DNA of 64,000 nucleotides. It comes from Ignelater luminosus. Its lineage: Eukaryota > Arthropoda > Insecta > Coleoptera > Elateridae. Shown one piece after another: positions 24,384-37,145 of the stretch. The DNA lies in assembly GCA_011009095.1 (NCBI GenBank), contig VTPC01001805.1, positions 24,705 through 88,704 on the forward strand, given 5' to 3'. The first letter of the stretch is position 1. Each line of letters opens with the position of its first letter. The notes below the pieces were generated by a model. The model saw only the letters and a list, made by a program, of their open reading frames with translations. It was not told where the DNA came from and did no database searches. A program made the position numbers and the translations under genes.

Positions 24384-25245
24384 TTATCTTATTTCCATTT
24401 CTTCTGATGTTTGCTGATCGATGCATATTGTCGTCCTCTGGTTATAATAAAGGTTTGAAACAATCATTAGGTCTCTGTGATCAAGATGTTTGTCTTTAAG
24501 GATGTTCATTAATTCGTCATTGCAGACCTTGTCGAATGCTTTATTATAATCCATAAAACATGCATATACATCTTGATTGACATCCAGGCATCTCTGTACT
24601 AGCACGTTGAAGATAAATAGGGCTTCTCGCGTACCCAGACCCTTGCGAAATCCAAACTGGGTTTTACTTACGTCCATATCTAGTTTTTGGTGGATTCGTT
24701 TATGTATTATTACTTTTAGAAATAGTTTTAATGTGTAAGACATGAAACTGATGGTACTGTGATCGGTGCATTCTTTGGCATTTGATTTCTTAGCCAAGCA
24801 GACAAAAACAGATACCATCGGTTCCCTGGGATATGTCCAGTTGTGTAAATTTTGTTGACTAGTTCTACTAGTATGTTTATGTGACTCTCATTAACGAGTT
24901 TGATAATGTCACAGGGTAGTTCATCCGGACCAGGCCTTTTTCCATTCTTCATTGATCTTAGGGCGTGTATTACTTCTTCCTTGCTTATTTCAAGTCCTAG
25001 TTCTTCTTCCGAATTGGGTTCAGAGAGGTCCATATTTGTTTTTTCGTCCGCAAACAATTCTTCGATGTATTCTTTCCATCTTTCCAACTTCTGATCTCTA
25101 TTCATTATGATATTACCGTGTCTGTCTAGAACTGCAGTTATCTGGTTCTTCCTTTGTATGTCTGCAAGTTCTTTGACTTTTTTATGTAGATTAAATAAAT
25201 CGTATTTGTCCTCAAGTTCTTCTATTTCTTTGCAGAAGATTTTTC
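24384..25245 (-). pseudogene. Reverse transcriptase, N-terminal two thirds
   Basis: From 25245, PRKIFCKEIEELEDKYDLFNLHKK leads into RDQKLERWKEYIEELF, ISKEEVIHALRSMKNGKRPGPDELPCDIIK (the K..G.DGI/L fingers motif) and IYTTGHIPGN. A frameshift near 24810 switches to the frame 24818-24384: LAKKSNAKECTDHSTISFMSYTLK, KTQFGFRKGLGTREALF (motif 2a) and ACFMDYNKAFDKV (motif A, catalytic Asp at CFMDYNKAFD). GVRQGC follows directly after a stop at 24384. The catalytic YADD box is not present downstream, so no active enzyme could be made. Confidence 0.87.
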
Positions 25246-26275
25246 GTGGGCTTGTTTTATTTTCCTTCCAATTTCTTCATTTATTTCTTTGTATTTGTTT
25301 GGGTCTTGGTTCTTACGTATCCTTCGTTGTTCCATCATAGTCAAGATCCCATCGGTCATGCAGGCTTTCATTTTTATTTTCATTTCCATTATTTCCTCTT
25401 TGTAAGGCTCAAGTATGTTGTCTGTAAATGTTTCCCAGAGTTCATTAATGTCTTCGGAATACATTTGGTTCTGTTCCAGGTTATGATGGATTTTATGCTG
25501 TAGTTTCTCTCTACCTTTTGGCGATTGTAATTTTCTTGTATTAATTTTTTCCTCTTCATTGGTTTTTTGATCTTCTTTAACTGAATATAAAGATTGGCAA
25601 TCAGGGGATTATGGTCTGATGCTACTTCTGCTCCCGAAAAAGCTTTAACAGATTTAATTGCGTTTCGCAACTTTGTGAGATTAAAATAAAGTCTATTTGA
25701 TTTCTTACTATTTTTCTTTCGCTATCTACTGGGGCTCGGCATGTATATAATCTTCTACTAGGTAACTTGTGGAAGGTATTGGTGACTATAAGATCATGTT
25801 CTCAAAACTGCAGCAAACGATCTCGACTTTCGTTTCGTTCTCCCACGATCTTCTCAAACTTTCCCTTGCCAATCTACGCGTTAAAGCCATTTATCACTAT
25901 AGTGATGTTTCTGTTGTTCACTGTCTTCATTGATGTATTGATTTGTTTATGAAACTCTTCAACTTCTTCTACGCTTTCGTAATTGTCGGGGCGTATACTT
26001 GTATTAGGTTTAATTTGGCGTGATTTGTCTTCTTTGCCTTTCTGGGATCGGGGTAAATCCTTCTACTGCTCTGTTAGTTTCTTCGTTCAATATAATTGCT
26101 ATCTCGTGTTTATGTTGATTGTTGGTACTACCCAGGTCATATATTGTTGTATTTCTTGTAGAGCAGTATCTGTAGTCGGGCCATCTTGCATTAGTGATTC
26201 CAAGAATGGCAATTTACATTCTGTATTTTACCAGGTTGGTACATGCTTTGAACATTCCATGTGCTAATTTCCGTG
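25246..26275 (-). pseudogene. AP-type endonuclease and linker
   Basis: From about 26270: EISTWNVQSMYQPGKIQN, the N-terminal metal-binding motif, then degraded frames with HKHEIAIILNEETNRAVEGF, LNLIQVYAP and FNA-IGKGKFEKIVGER. The open frame 25670-25389 has RNAIKSVKAFSGAEVASDHNPLIANL with the SDHN catalytic motif. The linker frame 25464-25222 (MTDGILTMMEQRRIRKNQDPNKYKEIN) matches the position and character of the linker in the copy at 2752-3099. Multiple frameshifts and stops. The enzyme would make the priming nick for target-primed reverse transcription. Confidence 0.85.
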
Positions 26276-26640
26276 TGTAACCCGGGGATTCTTAGTACCC
26301 TCTGGTCACTGAAGACCTGCCGGGGACTGAGGGCCGCGTTTATAGATTCAATAGTCATGCCGAACGTACTAGGGATATCTTTGCGGATCTTTAATGCAGT
26401 AGTTTCTCTTTGCTTTTTGCATTCTTATGTCGTTGACCATTTCTTGGTTCGTCCGTCTTCGGGGACAGTTTCTCAACCCCAGGGCAAAAGAGTGCCTTTA
26501 CATTTGCTGGCTCCTCCATCCGAAGCTGTTGGCGAGCAAGTATGGATTGCTTATCCCGGATGTCATTCAATGAATGGAAAACTAGGGAAGGATAATTAAC
26601 TCAAAATGGGATTTACAGGTGAGGACATGATTTATTCCAG

Positions 26641-29600
26641 TTACAAGAGGGTTGGAAGAAAATCAAGGTTCGCGTGGGCAGGGTCGCTTCCCTAAAGTAG
26701 ATCTGTCCATAGTAGGATTGTGAAGGAGTATCTATACCCGCTACCACACAAATCTTACATAAGGTAATAAAAATTTGCAGACTTGGAGTACTAAGTTATC
26801 TAGTTGTCGTGTGGTAAATCCAGACATCGAAACTGACACAAATATGGAAGTCAACTTATTTAAGTAAAAATATCAAATTGATAATATTTAATGGCAATTT
26901 GATGATAGCGTTATCGTATGCTTGTCAAACATAAATAATTTCAAAACACAAATCTTTGTGAATAAGAGCCTATGCGAGATAAGTTAGTACATAGGTATAT
27001 GTTAGAAGAATAGTTGACAAAGGACTTTGAAAGATGTGAAGATAACTGGAGCTGACGCGCATACATATTTAATTAAAAAAACCCATAGGAAAATGAAATC
27101 CCAAAAAGGACATGAACCTTGACCACTGTTTATGAAATTCCATTGGAAAAAACAAAAAATATGACCCAAGAGAAAAGAGAAGGGAAACCTGTGCTCTACG
27201 CCACGCCGGAATAAAGGATCGAATTACATAGTATACTAATAGTATGTTCAGAAAAAAAATAACTGCCTCGTCACCATGAATGTGGACGTCCATCTATACC
27301 TTCATTTTCCATAGCCAATTCATTCAATGCTGGCGCCACCCAATTGCAAAAGTGTGAAAGTTTAGTTAGAACCTGCGCGACCTTATTCCTTGCCCTGTTA
27401 ATGGTCACAACTGAATTATTTCCAATTACCACAATAGAATTAGAAGATATTCCATTAAGATATATGTCATAAAAAACTTTATTTATCATTCTATCATGGT
27501 TATCGGAAATTACTAACCTTTATCAAACAAACAACAAAAAGGGACAAGAAGACAGTATTGATGTTGACGACATTGATGTTTAAATGTACAGGCAGATCAC
27601 AACTTACCACCAGCAAACAAAAGTTAATTTAATAGGTACCATACCTAAAGGAATCATCCAAGAAGATATTCTTTGATTTGTTTTTGATATATTACCCCAT
27701 TCATCTGGAAGAGTAAAAAAAAGTATTTTGATTTCTTAAGAATGCAACGTTATATCAAAATGAGACCCTTTTTAGTAATAAATGGTACGGTGTTTCAATC
27801 TGTTTCTTCAACAAACTACCTAATTATAAGTAACTGGATGTGTTTCCAAAAAAATTTTTAAGTAAATATTAGTTTGTGAACATTCTGTAGCGCCACGCAA
27901 AACAATCGTACAAACCAAACAAGTGAATTTTTTCGTTCCTTGTTGCTAAAAAAACTTCATAATAATATGAACTAATATTTACTTTCTGACTAATTCAAAT
28001 CCTTTTTATTTATAATATGTATGTTAGCTCAACATGCAACGTTAAATTATATTTGTATATGAGATTTCTTTCTAGTTTATGTTTCACTTAATCAATTTAT
28101 ACTGCACCTCGTGCCAAAGTGTTCTTAATCTTAATTTTATTGTTCCTAAATGAGAACGCCCTACTTTTATATTAAATTTATTTGCAGTTTACTGCTGTAA
28201 AATGATATCTTCCATACAGACCTTAATTTTATGCTTTTTAATGAGATTTTAAACGTTTATTCATACTCGAGGGATTCAACAGTATATTTAATAGAGGTCA
28301 CGATGACAAAAAAATTACGTAAGTGTATCATGAAGTTCATGAACTAATTCTTTTAATAAATCTCTACTAAAAAAACCACGAAGCGAATTTTCATTTATGT
28401 AATACGTAGTTGCATTTGAATATTATGTTGTGTACAATATTAAAACGAATATTTTCCATATTAATTCAAAAATTGATTTAAGCGTTTTTAAGTTCATTAA
28501 TAAGCCTTCCCCCTGATTATTTAAAAAACACCGCAATTACAAAACACCATAAAGTTAATTTAAACTGAATTAGAGATGAATTTGTGTGTGGGCTAGTTTA
28601 GTGCTCGAAAATTTAAACTAACAATAAAACGTAATGTATACGATGCTTATTGATTAGAAAAGAGTAATTGCTTTCAGATAAAAGTAAAACTTTATTATTT
28701 ATCTCTTGCTACTTTTAAATCAAAGTAATCCTAACTTCGAGTAGTTAATAAATAAAATTACTTGAAAGAAGTCGTCTTGAAAAATATGTTGGCAATCTTT
28801 AATTCTTTTCAGGTCGATAGATATAGCAACGTATACATAAACCTGTGTTTACTTTGATGTGATGTTATTTGCATCTCGGCGGTCGCCAATAAAAGAGATC
28901 TTTGGTTAACAACATAATGATTACAACTATCATCATATGGAATGATAAACGCACGCTGATTGCACGTTTGACGACATGAGGAAGACGTTAAAAGTTAAAT
29001 GAAGCTAAAAGTGCACGCATACAAGTGCTATGAATGCACTTGTTGAACAGTTTTAGATTGCCTGATTTAGTTCTATATACATATTACTGAGGTTATAATC
29101 GCGGGATTTTCTGCAAATACGGACGGCGCCGCGTTTCAATTACCATGTAATGTAGCCGAGTGACGTGCGGCTTCAAAGAGCATCCGACCTGACAGTTCTT
29201 GTGGTATTTATTAAGTCCATGACAATCTGACACCACGCGACGTTTAAGATCTCGTTCACATTTCTTTCTGCTGTTTTTGTTGCAACACAAAAAACAAGTC
29301 ATTCACTTTTTGTGTTCTAAAACCATTAGTTAAATTACTTTTTATAGTTAATTCCTGAAAACTGATTGTTGACATTATTATACCAACGTAATATATCTCA
29401 ATAGCGTGTTTTTGTTTGTTTCAACAGCTAACAAAAAACTTGTTTACATGACATATACAATATTAGAAGATATGAAAAAAAACTGGCATATTATAATAAA
29501 AAATTTCCAAACAGTAAATGTTAGATTTTGTTTGTAAACTAAAAATAAAAGTTTACAGTTGTTAGGAGATGCTTGCATGCGTTTTTTATGTTACAGTCAA

Positions 29601-30706
29601 GTAGTTCCAGAACACATTTCAAAAATATGTACGTACCTATAATATTCATTACTTTATTTTACATGAAATTTTTCTTTTTTCCCGACTGTACAAGACTACC
29701 AAATAGCATTACCATTGGGATTTTTCCTACTCTTGGTTGCAATTTTCTTTTTGTCGTTTTCGTCGTGTTTGAACCGTTTATTATTCCGTGTAAATACGCT
29801 TCAATTTTCAGAAGCTTCATCTTTATCACTTAGGTATCTTCCGTTTTCTTTTTCCTGCTTGTCTGTTTGAAGCAAGGATAGAAATATTCTCTTGCTGTCT
29901 ATATCTTACTGTTAAATAGCATAAACAGTGAACATTTACTTTACTTGCTCAGCTATAGCTTGAAGTTTTCAAAACACTTGAATAGACAGTAAGCAAGTTT
30001 CTGAGTCTGACCCTATGGTTTGAATTTTAGTTCTAAAGATCTCTACCTTTGCGGGAGCTTTTACTGGAAGTTGTTATACATTTCATTAGAAAAAATAAAA
30101 GGAAAGAAAATAGAACAACTTTTCAAAACTTTAAAAAAAAGAACAAACGCAATAAAGCTTTTAGTTGTCAGTAAATAAATAAAACTTTTTATTACCTTCA
30201 ACTGGTTTGAAGACATGCCAAATCTTCATGAGAATTTGATTTCTTTTAATATAGCAGATATGCTCTGCTTTTTCTTATGGATAATTCCAAACATACCTTT
30301 TCTTATATTACAAATAGCCCCACGTTGGGAGTCAAAATTGGAATATCAGCTAGGTAATAACCCTACACAATCACATGCAAAACATTATTTTTGGTAGTAA
30401 GGGACATGATATGCTGTTGACACATTAGTAATTCACTGAGAAGAAATGCTTTTTGAATTTTGATTTTCTTTAATGCAAAAGATCCCAAAACATTTGCTCA
30501 TTGCACTGATTAACAAATGGAAGCTTTTTTTCTGGTTCCTAGTTACAAGTAGGTGATCTTGAATCCTTTGTTCATGCTGACTCCAAATCTGCTTTTGGTT
30601 TTTCCCTAGCACGTATAGTTTCCTAGACAAACATGATTTTGTTCCTGAATAAACGCTAAAGTAATTATTAGATGCATTTTATATTACAAAATATACATAA
30701 AACTCA
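26641..30706. other. AT-rich non-coding stretch
   Basis: Overlapping minus frames at 27069-27293 and 27271-27489 are moderately coding-like but match nothing I know. The cysteine-containing minus frame 29093-29302 is also unassigned. Otherwise no features seen. Confidence 0.4.
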
Positions 30707-32301
30707 TTAAAATATTCTATTTGACAATTTTCTTTTGTTTAATGATGTATTAGGGTCTTCTCTAATCGGTAACCAACAGTAATCATCCAACATGTTCGAA
30801 TTCCATCTTTCCTGGTACGGGTTTCCCAACATTGAAAAGTCTTGATGGAAACGCTCCCTATGCTCATCACTTACAGCTCCCAAATTGTCTGGAAAAAAAT
30901 CCAGATGGGAATGTAAATAATGCATCTTTAGCGACATATTGCATCCCATTTTACGATAAGCTGTCAACATTTCGTCGACGAGGTTTTTGAAATTTTCCGC
31001 TTTGTTGTTGCCCAGAAAGCCCTTAACGACAGATTTGAAACAATTCCACGCCACCTTTCCTTTTCCTTGTAGAACGGCATCGAAACCGATGTCATTCATT
31101 AATTGGCGAATTTGGGGAATCGCAAATATGCTTTTCTTTATCTTAGCTTTGCTGATTTTTGGAAATTTTTCTTTTATGTACTGAAAACCTCTTCCGCCAC
31201 TGTTCAAATAGATATTGTTTCTATGCACAAGGCTCTCATGTAAAATATTTTTTTCTTCCACAACTATCTGCCTACTTGGCCAACTTTTCACAATATAATG
31301 TTGCAATTTAGCACGACTGTCCCACTCGTACAAAAAGCAACTGTATTTTGTAAATCTCAGTTGTATTCCTAAAACAAAGCTATAACTTTCAAAGCTCCAC
31401 AGATTTTCCACTTGTGTCGTTTATAGTCTACGCTCGTTAAAAGGCATTTCATAATTTTATTAAATTCCTTTAGGTAAACGGAATATGCAATAGGAACTGA
31501 AGGCAATGCATTGCCATTGTGCAATAGAACTGCTTTCAAACTAAATCTAGATGCATCAATAAACACTCGCCATTCTTCTGGTTTGTGTTTACGCCCAAGG
31601 GTTTCCATCAAACCGTCAACATCACTGCAGTAGGTAAGATTGTCGTCCATAGAATAAAACTCAGAAAACTTCTTTTTACGGTTACGGAAACGACTAATTT
31701 TGGTACTGTTCTCCAATAAATTCCAACTTTTCAATCGCGAGCCAAGCAACTCGGCTTTGCTTTTGCTTAAGTTCAAATCACGAACTAAATCGTTTAGTTG
31801 TGCCTGTGTGATCAAATGTGGCTCAAATGGATCTGGAGCTAAACTCTGGATTATTGCTAGAAACATTGTCGACATTTTCTTCATCTGATCTTTCAAATGT
31901 TTCTGATGGCACAGGAACTGGAAGATCAGTACAATGGCTAACGCGTCTTATCGCCGATGTTAAATTAGGATACACAACAGATTTTTTATTGTTTGCAGAG
32001 AAGCCTGCTATCTTTGTTATGCAGAAGTAACAATCGGTTAGATGATCCTTTTGTTCCCTCCATATGATAGGTACTGCGAAGGGCATACATACTCGGGAAC
32101 CTTTTATCCACTGTCGAAGGCTATTTGCACAACAAACACAACATTAATGAGTGCCCATTGCTTATCTCCAGCTTGACATCCAAAGTACATACGATAAGCT
32201 CTCCTTTTTGGCGGAGTAAAACATCGTTTTTGGTGTTTAGCAGTCAACTTTTCACAAACGTAACAAAAACTGTCCGGATCGTTCGCACATTTACGGAACA
32301 T
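30707..32301 (-). pseudogene. Frameshifted copy of a repeated, uncharacterised animal gene
   Basis: The ATG at 32301 opens MFRKCANDPDSFCYVCEKLT with a later YFGCQAGDK and, after a frameshift near 32140, VCCANSLRQWIKG: a Cys-rich, possibly zinc-binding N-terminus. It continues MPFAVPIIWREQKDHLTDCYFC. A shift near 31840 leads to PHLITQAQLNDLVRDLNLSK, ELLGSRLKSWNLL, EWRVFIDASRFSLKAVLLHNGN. A third shift near 31380 leads to LGIQLRFTKYSCFLYEWDSRAK, FPKISKAKIKKSIF, GCNMSLKMHYLHSHLDFFPDN and SDEHRERFHQD. Total about 530 codons. I recall near-identical predicted proteins recurring in many arthropod and cnidarian genomes, suggesting a mobile or multicopy gene; its function is unknown to me. Possible acidic catalytic positions (FIDAS, EWDSRA, HQD) invite a DDE-type test. 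No terminal repeats were found. Confidence 0.7.
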
Positions 32302-35300
32302 GATTAATGTTACTATAGCTATTTATCATCCAAAACACAAGACATTTTCTTTGTTAAGCAGTGATAATGCAACTTTATAAAACTTCACTTGCTCCACAAA
32401 ACAGTACTAACACTGAACACAGGTTCATACATAAGTGATCTCACTTATGGAAAGTTGAAATCATATTTATCAGAGTGACATACCTGTTGATGACATGTTA
32501 ATAGTTTTCTAATATATGCGGAATGTAATTACCTCATTTCCAAAACTTCTTATCGCTAATACGTAATTACCTAATGTAATTATAATTACACTGTCCACTG
32601 GAACTTCAAATGCATATATTTCAAAAACTACACGTGATAGAAAAAATCTGAAAGCAAATTTGAATTCAGAATGAAAAGTTACACGAGGATTACCTAGTTC
32701 TGTTTAAGAACCAAAAACTCTGTTAATTAGTGTTATTAATTGAAAATAGCAAATTCCCTTAAAAATTACCTCAACTGACGTCCTATTGTATAACAGTGCA
32801 GTGATAATAAACAATTACAAATGGAAAAGATAAGAACAATGAAGACAATTTAGATTAAGACAAAAACGCTCATTAAAAACGAAATGTAATTCACTAAGCA
32901 AAATAATAAGCCTAATCGGGAATATCTTGCACATAATATTCAATGGTTCAAGTAAGAGCAATCACATGCATTAGAGCAAAAACAACTAGATGAACATGGA
33001 AGTTTTATTGGAGAGATCTAATATTATAAACTTGCTTGGAAAAACATGGAATCAAGATTTAAACAAAAAAGCTGAAATTACACGTTTATGCAATAGGTAG
33101 TTAGATTTTGTGCTTTTTGTACTGCTTCAGCACTCCACAGCTATAGAGACAAAGAGCAGGAGAGTCAAAAGCACTTTACTAATAAATAGCATTTCAGGTA
33201 CTTATTACTGAAAATTATACTAGCATTATCTCGTCGTTTTTCCTTTCATTATGATAATAAATAACGTAGTTTGTTTTGCTATATTCAGTTGTATATTAAA
33301 AAAATTTATCTGTTAATACTCGTATCATAAACATAAAGGAATGTAAAAAGAACAATAGCGACCTAATTAAAATGCCTATTGTTTTATATTGCTAGATTAG
33401 TAATTATTTCTGGTAAATCTATCAAATAAATAAAATGAAATTCAGTGATTGATTAGTTTACACACAGTTAAAGATTTGAATTTACAGATCATGAATAGAA
33501 CTGACGTATGAAGTTTCAAATTAATAACAATAATATTTTTAGTAAGGGACATTGTAGGATAACTAACTGTAAGATCCATTCTTTAACTTACTGTAAAATA
33601 TAGGGCCTTATAGTAAATGAGAGTATCTGAAACATTAAAATAATTGAATGTCTTTACAAGCAACGGTAGTTAAGTAAAGTATGAATATAAAAATCCAAAA
33701 ATATGATTCGCTTCATAAAATAGTATTAAAATGCAAATTTAGATTTCACGCGATATCCGTTGTTACCATCATCTTATTGATAGATATTGTTGCCACTTAT
33801 TTCAAACGGGATCAGCTAGTTTTCCTTTTTTATGTAAATGTTTTATAAAGAAAGTTTGTTGAATTATAAGCTAAAACAGGCAGAGACTTTCCAAAAATAA
33901 GTTAAGAATTTTCATGGTTTCTTGCTTAGAAAGTCTGCTACTGAAATTAACAAAACGTCACGAGCCATTAAACGTTGAATGACATTAGTGACTATTTCAT
34001 GAATGAAAAGCAATCCCAAAATAAGTAGCGAATGCAAACAGAGATTTTTACTTTTCAAGATAAGTCGGTATTTTTTATTGCCATTACTATTAATTTATAC
34101 GAATATTATTAGCAGTGTGCAATTTTCATCAAATTAGAAGAAAATAACTATTTAACAAAATGTAACTTTACAGAATTAAACTGGCCATGCACTCCAAAGA
34201 CGGGAACTCGCTTTTTATTTATTACTATGAAAAAAGTCCAATATTTAAATAATTATAGTATTGACAAGTATTTTATTAGAAAGTTAAGAGTTTATTGACA
34301 CGAATTCAATAATATTTTAAAGATTTATAAAAAGCTGAATTCATGACACTTTATCGTAATTCATGAGATTCAGTCAGCGATAGCAATGAACAAACAACTG
34401 CTAAATAACTAAATTGCCTTGTTTTGTATTAAGATGAAAAATTCTTTAATTCAATTTTATTATTTCTAACGACACCGTTTGTTTGTATACTTATGCGGTG
34501 GATCGAAGAGGTAAAGATAGCACATATCCCATTATACATTTGATTTATCGACGAAGACGTTACTTACGTGATATACCTGCTTATTAGAAAATTATATCGA
34601 AAAGTTACACAAGCAAAAGTAGCTTCATTTAAACAAGGTGGCTAATACATTATTCGGACAGTTTACACAAGAAATGCTTCATTGTTGGTAATTAACAAAC
34701 TTTTACAAAAATTTAGGTATTTCAACCTGTAAGACAGAATCTACAGAATTCGTTGGATAATCTTTCAGGAACTATGTTTGAGAGCACTTTTCAGACTGAG
34801 CGTGATGGTACTTTTATACCAGCACATTGCGTTTCAGCAAAAAAAAAACTAAAGACAATGAAATCACAAAACAGAGCACTATAGCACGAATTTTGCACGT
34901 AACTAATTAAAGAGTCAAATAGTAGCTGATTGCTCACGTACAATCTGTATTAGAATGCACCTAGTACCAACCCCCACAAAACAAAGGTTTTGGAACATCA
35001 AAATTAATGATGAGAACATTTCCCTGTAGGTCATGCGCCGTCTTCGAAATCTTCTCCATGGTCCAAACTCTGAATAATTCTTAAAACTGTTGGTTTTTCA
35101 ATCAGAATCTTTTAGTAAAGCGGCGATTTACAACCCCGTTTCGTAACGAATTGAAACATGCTTTGCTGTCGTAAACCGTCATCAAAGAAATTTACAATTC
35201 TAAATCATCCGGTGCGTTTTTGATTTTAGCAAGAATACCTATAAAATAATCTATTATTCAATGGTGCAAGCTAGATGCAACTAGATAACATAATTCTTCG

Positions 35301-35555
35301 AAGAAGATTAAATTTGGTTTTTATATAAACACACGAATTTCAATTCATGCATACAATTCATTAAAATTAAATACCTTTGTTTTTCCGGTCAAATTTTGGT
35401 AAATTACATCCATTAAAGATAACGATTCAATGCTTTTTAAGTCTTGCTGCTTTTAAAAACTGATAATAATGCAACACAGCTTGCATATGATGGCACTTAG
35501 AATTCTTACACTAAACTTCATACTCCAACACAAAGCTGCGTTGAAATACAAGGGG
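32302..35555. other. AT-rich non-coding stretch
   Basis: No gene, RNA or inverted repeat recognised, apart from the diverged segment at 35130-35260 listed separately. Confidence 0.5.
35130..35260 (+). repeat. Diverged repeat, copy left of the old mariner
   Basis: TTTCGTAACGAATTGAAACATG and the following ~90 bases resemble 37040-37145 (TTTCCTAACGAGTTGAAACACG...) at perhaps 70-75 percent by eye. The two copies lie in direct orientation on either side of the mariner at 35556-36947. A weaker match (CCACAAAACAAA at 34975 and 36986) may extend them. Confidence 0.4.
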
Positions 35556-36947
35556 CAGTTGGCCTAGGCAAGAAAACACATTTTATTTCTCAGAATAATC
35601 TCCTTTAAGCTCTTTACATTTTATTCAACGTCTAAATATATGATTTCTGGAAGCCCTCAAAATAGGTCTGTGTTTCAGGGATGACCTCCTCATTTGACCC
35701 AAATCTCTTACTACCAAGCCATTTCTTGAATTTAGGAATAAATAATACTCAGATGGGGCCAAATCAGGAGAATATGGCGGATGCGGAATCAAATCGTAGC
35801 GCAATTAATGGAATTTCACCATTGCGACGATCGATTTGTGCTTCGCTGGTGGAAGAGCACTTTTTCTTCGACAAATGCGGTCGTGTTGCTTCAAATCGGC
35901 GTGGAATCGATTCAACAGCTCTGCATAATATTTTTGTCTTTTTCAAAGTAATCGATGTGAATTATACCGTTCGTATCCCAAAAACCTGTGGCCTTGATCT
36001 TGTTTGCCGACAAAAACACCTTGGCTTTTTTCGGCTTTGATTTACCAGGAGCTGTCCACTGTCTCGACTACTCCTTGGTCTCTGTGTGTTGTATTGAATC
36101 CATGTTTTGTCTACGGTTGCGAAACGACGTAATAAGTTGTTTGAAATGGTCAGACGTTGTCGACAGAGAGCAAATGTGGCACCCATCTGGTAGAAAGCTT
36201 TCCCAAAATGTTGAGTTCCCGTTCGGTTGATATGCCCAGAGCCTCCGTTATCTCGTACTTAGTCACTCGTGGATTATCGATTATCATTCCATAGATTTTA
36301 TCTACTATTTCTGGCGTGGTGACCTCATTTGAACGACCTAGATTCTCATCATCAAAAATACTCCTACGACCGCGTTTAAATTCACCTGTCTAATATTTTA
36401 TTGTTTATGGCGAAGGCGCAGAGTTCCCATAAACATCGATCAGTTCGGTGTTAATGTTTGAAATGTATGGTAAAAAAAGAGATATGTATTGAATAGGTAG
36501 CATTCCATTTAAGTAGAAAGTGTATGACAAGAATAACACTAGAAACAGCAGATGTGTTTGCACGTAAATTCGAGCTATGTTTCGAAAATGTCAAACGTAT
36601 TTGAATTTTCAAAATGACATTTGTTTACATTTAAACAACAAAACAATTCTTTCAAAAATTATAATTAAACAATTTTCTGTTTATTAGTTTTAAAGTAAGC
36701 AGTAAGATTAATAAAAGTTAATTCTAAAATGAATTTATATGTACTTTTTAAAAATTTTTTTCAATTATTGTTTGTCTGTCAATCTACCGTCGCTAAAATA
36801 GGACGTGTAGAAATTTTTCAGTTGTGCCATTTATTCATTTAAAGCATCTGGATCGCACGAGTGACGCATGTATCTCTTTACGTGAAATGGATATTAACAA
36901 CATTGTTGTGATACTGATGGCGACGTCTCTTGCCTAGGCCGACTAAT
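35556..36947 (-). mobile_element. Old mariner element
   Basis: Terminal inverted repeats AGTTGGCCTAGGCAAGA at 35556-35572 and, inverted, AGTCGGCCTAGGCAAGA at 36931-36947 bound ~1.39 kb that contains mariner transposase remnants on minus. The length is close to the ~1.3 kb usual for mariner. The ends differ from those of the two other mariners in the window, so this is a third lineage. Heavy decay indicates the oldest insertion of the three. Confidence 0.75.
35660..36470 (-). pseudogene. Mariner transposase remnant
   Basis: Read on minus, the N-terminal part (about 36420-36240) shows a DENLGRSNEVTTPEIVDKIYG-like linker and helix-turn-helix. The frame 36186-35962 has LRRFATVDKTWIQYNTQ, the first catalytic motif (VDETWIH in relatives, Asp kept, Glu changed to Lys). 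The frame near 35946 has RRFEATRPHLSKKK. The second motif (HQDNAP in relatives) reads HQRSTN, so the catalytic Asp is lost. The third reads PDLAPSEYYLFLN, with Glu in place of the catalytic Asp. Stops and frameshifts throughout. Confidence 0.8.
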
Positions 36948-37039
36948 TATCAACCTAGTCTTGTACACTTACAAAGAGTCCAGCTCCACAAAACAAAACT
37001 CCGCAACAAACTGCGATTTCATTCGATGCAAGAAAACTA

Positions 37040-37145
37040 ACGTTGTTTCCTAACGAGTTGAAACACGCTTTACTATTGTAATCCGTTGGTATTCATAAAA
37101 TTCATAATAGCACGTCTGTGATATTGGCAAAAATATCAATTGAAA
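37040..37145 (+). repeat. Diverged repeat, copy right of the old mariner
   Basis: Partner of 35130-35260 in direct orientation. The mariner may have inserted next to one copy of a local duplication or within a larger unrecognised element. Confidence 0.4.

Larger units (their letters stand above)
24345..26640 (-). mobile_element. RTE-like non-LTR element, 3'-truncated
   Basis: Read from 26640 leftwards: a GC-richer 5' untranslated segment (~26640-26280), the AP-type endonuclease (~26275-25600), a linker, and the reverse transcriptase up to GVRQGCVL (~24350). Sequence to the left no longer matches an RT: the YADD box and C-terminal domain are gone. Loss of the 3' end rather than the 5' end is unusual for these elements and suggests later deletion, recombination or insertion at about 24345. 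It is the same general type as 2500-4705 (shared GAEV.SDHN and ERNES/NERGQ motifs) but clearly diverged. Confidence 0.85.

Noticed and set aside
25246-26599. Several plus-strand open frames
   Set aside because: They are antisense shadows of the minus-strand RTE-like endonuclease, linker and leader.
27069-27489. Two overlapping minus frames of ~73 codons with hydrophobic stretches
   Set aside because: Could not be linked to any family; left unannotated as genes.
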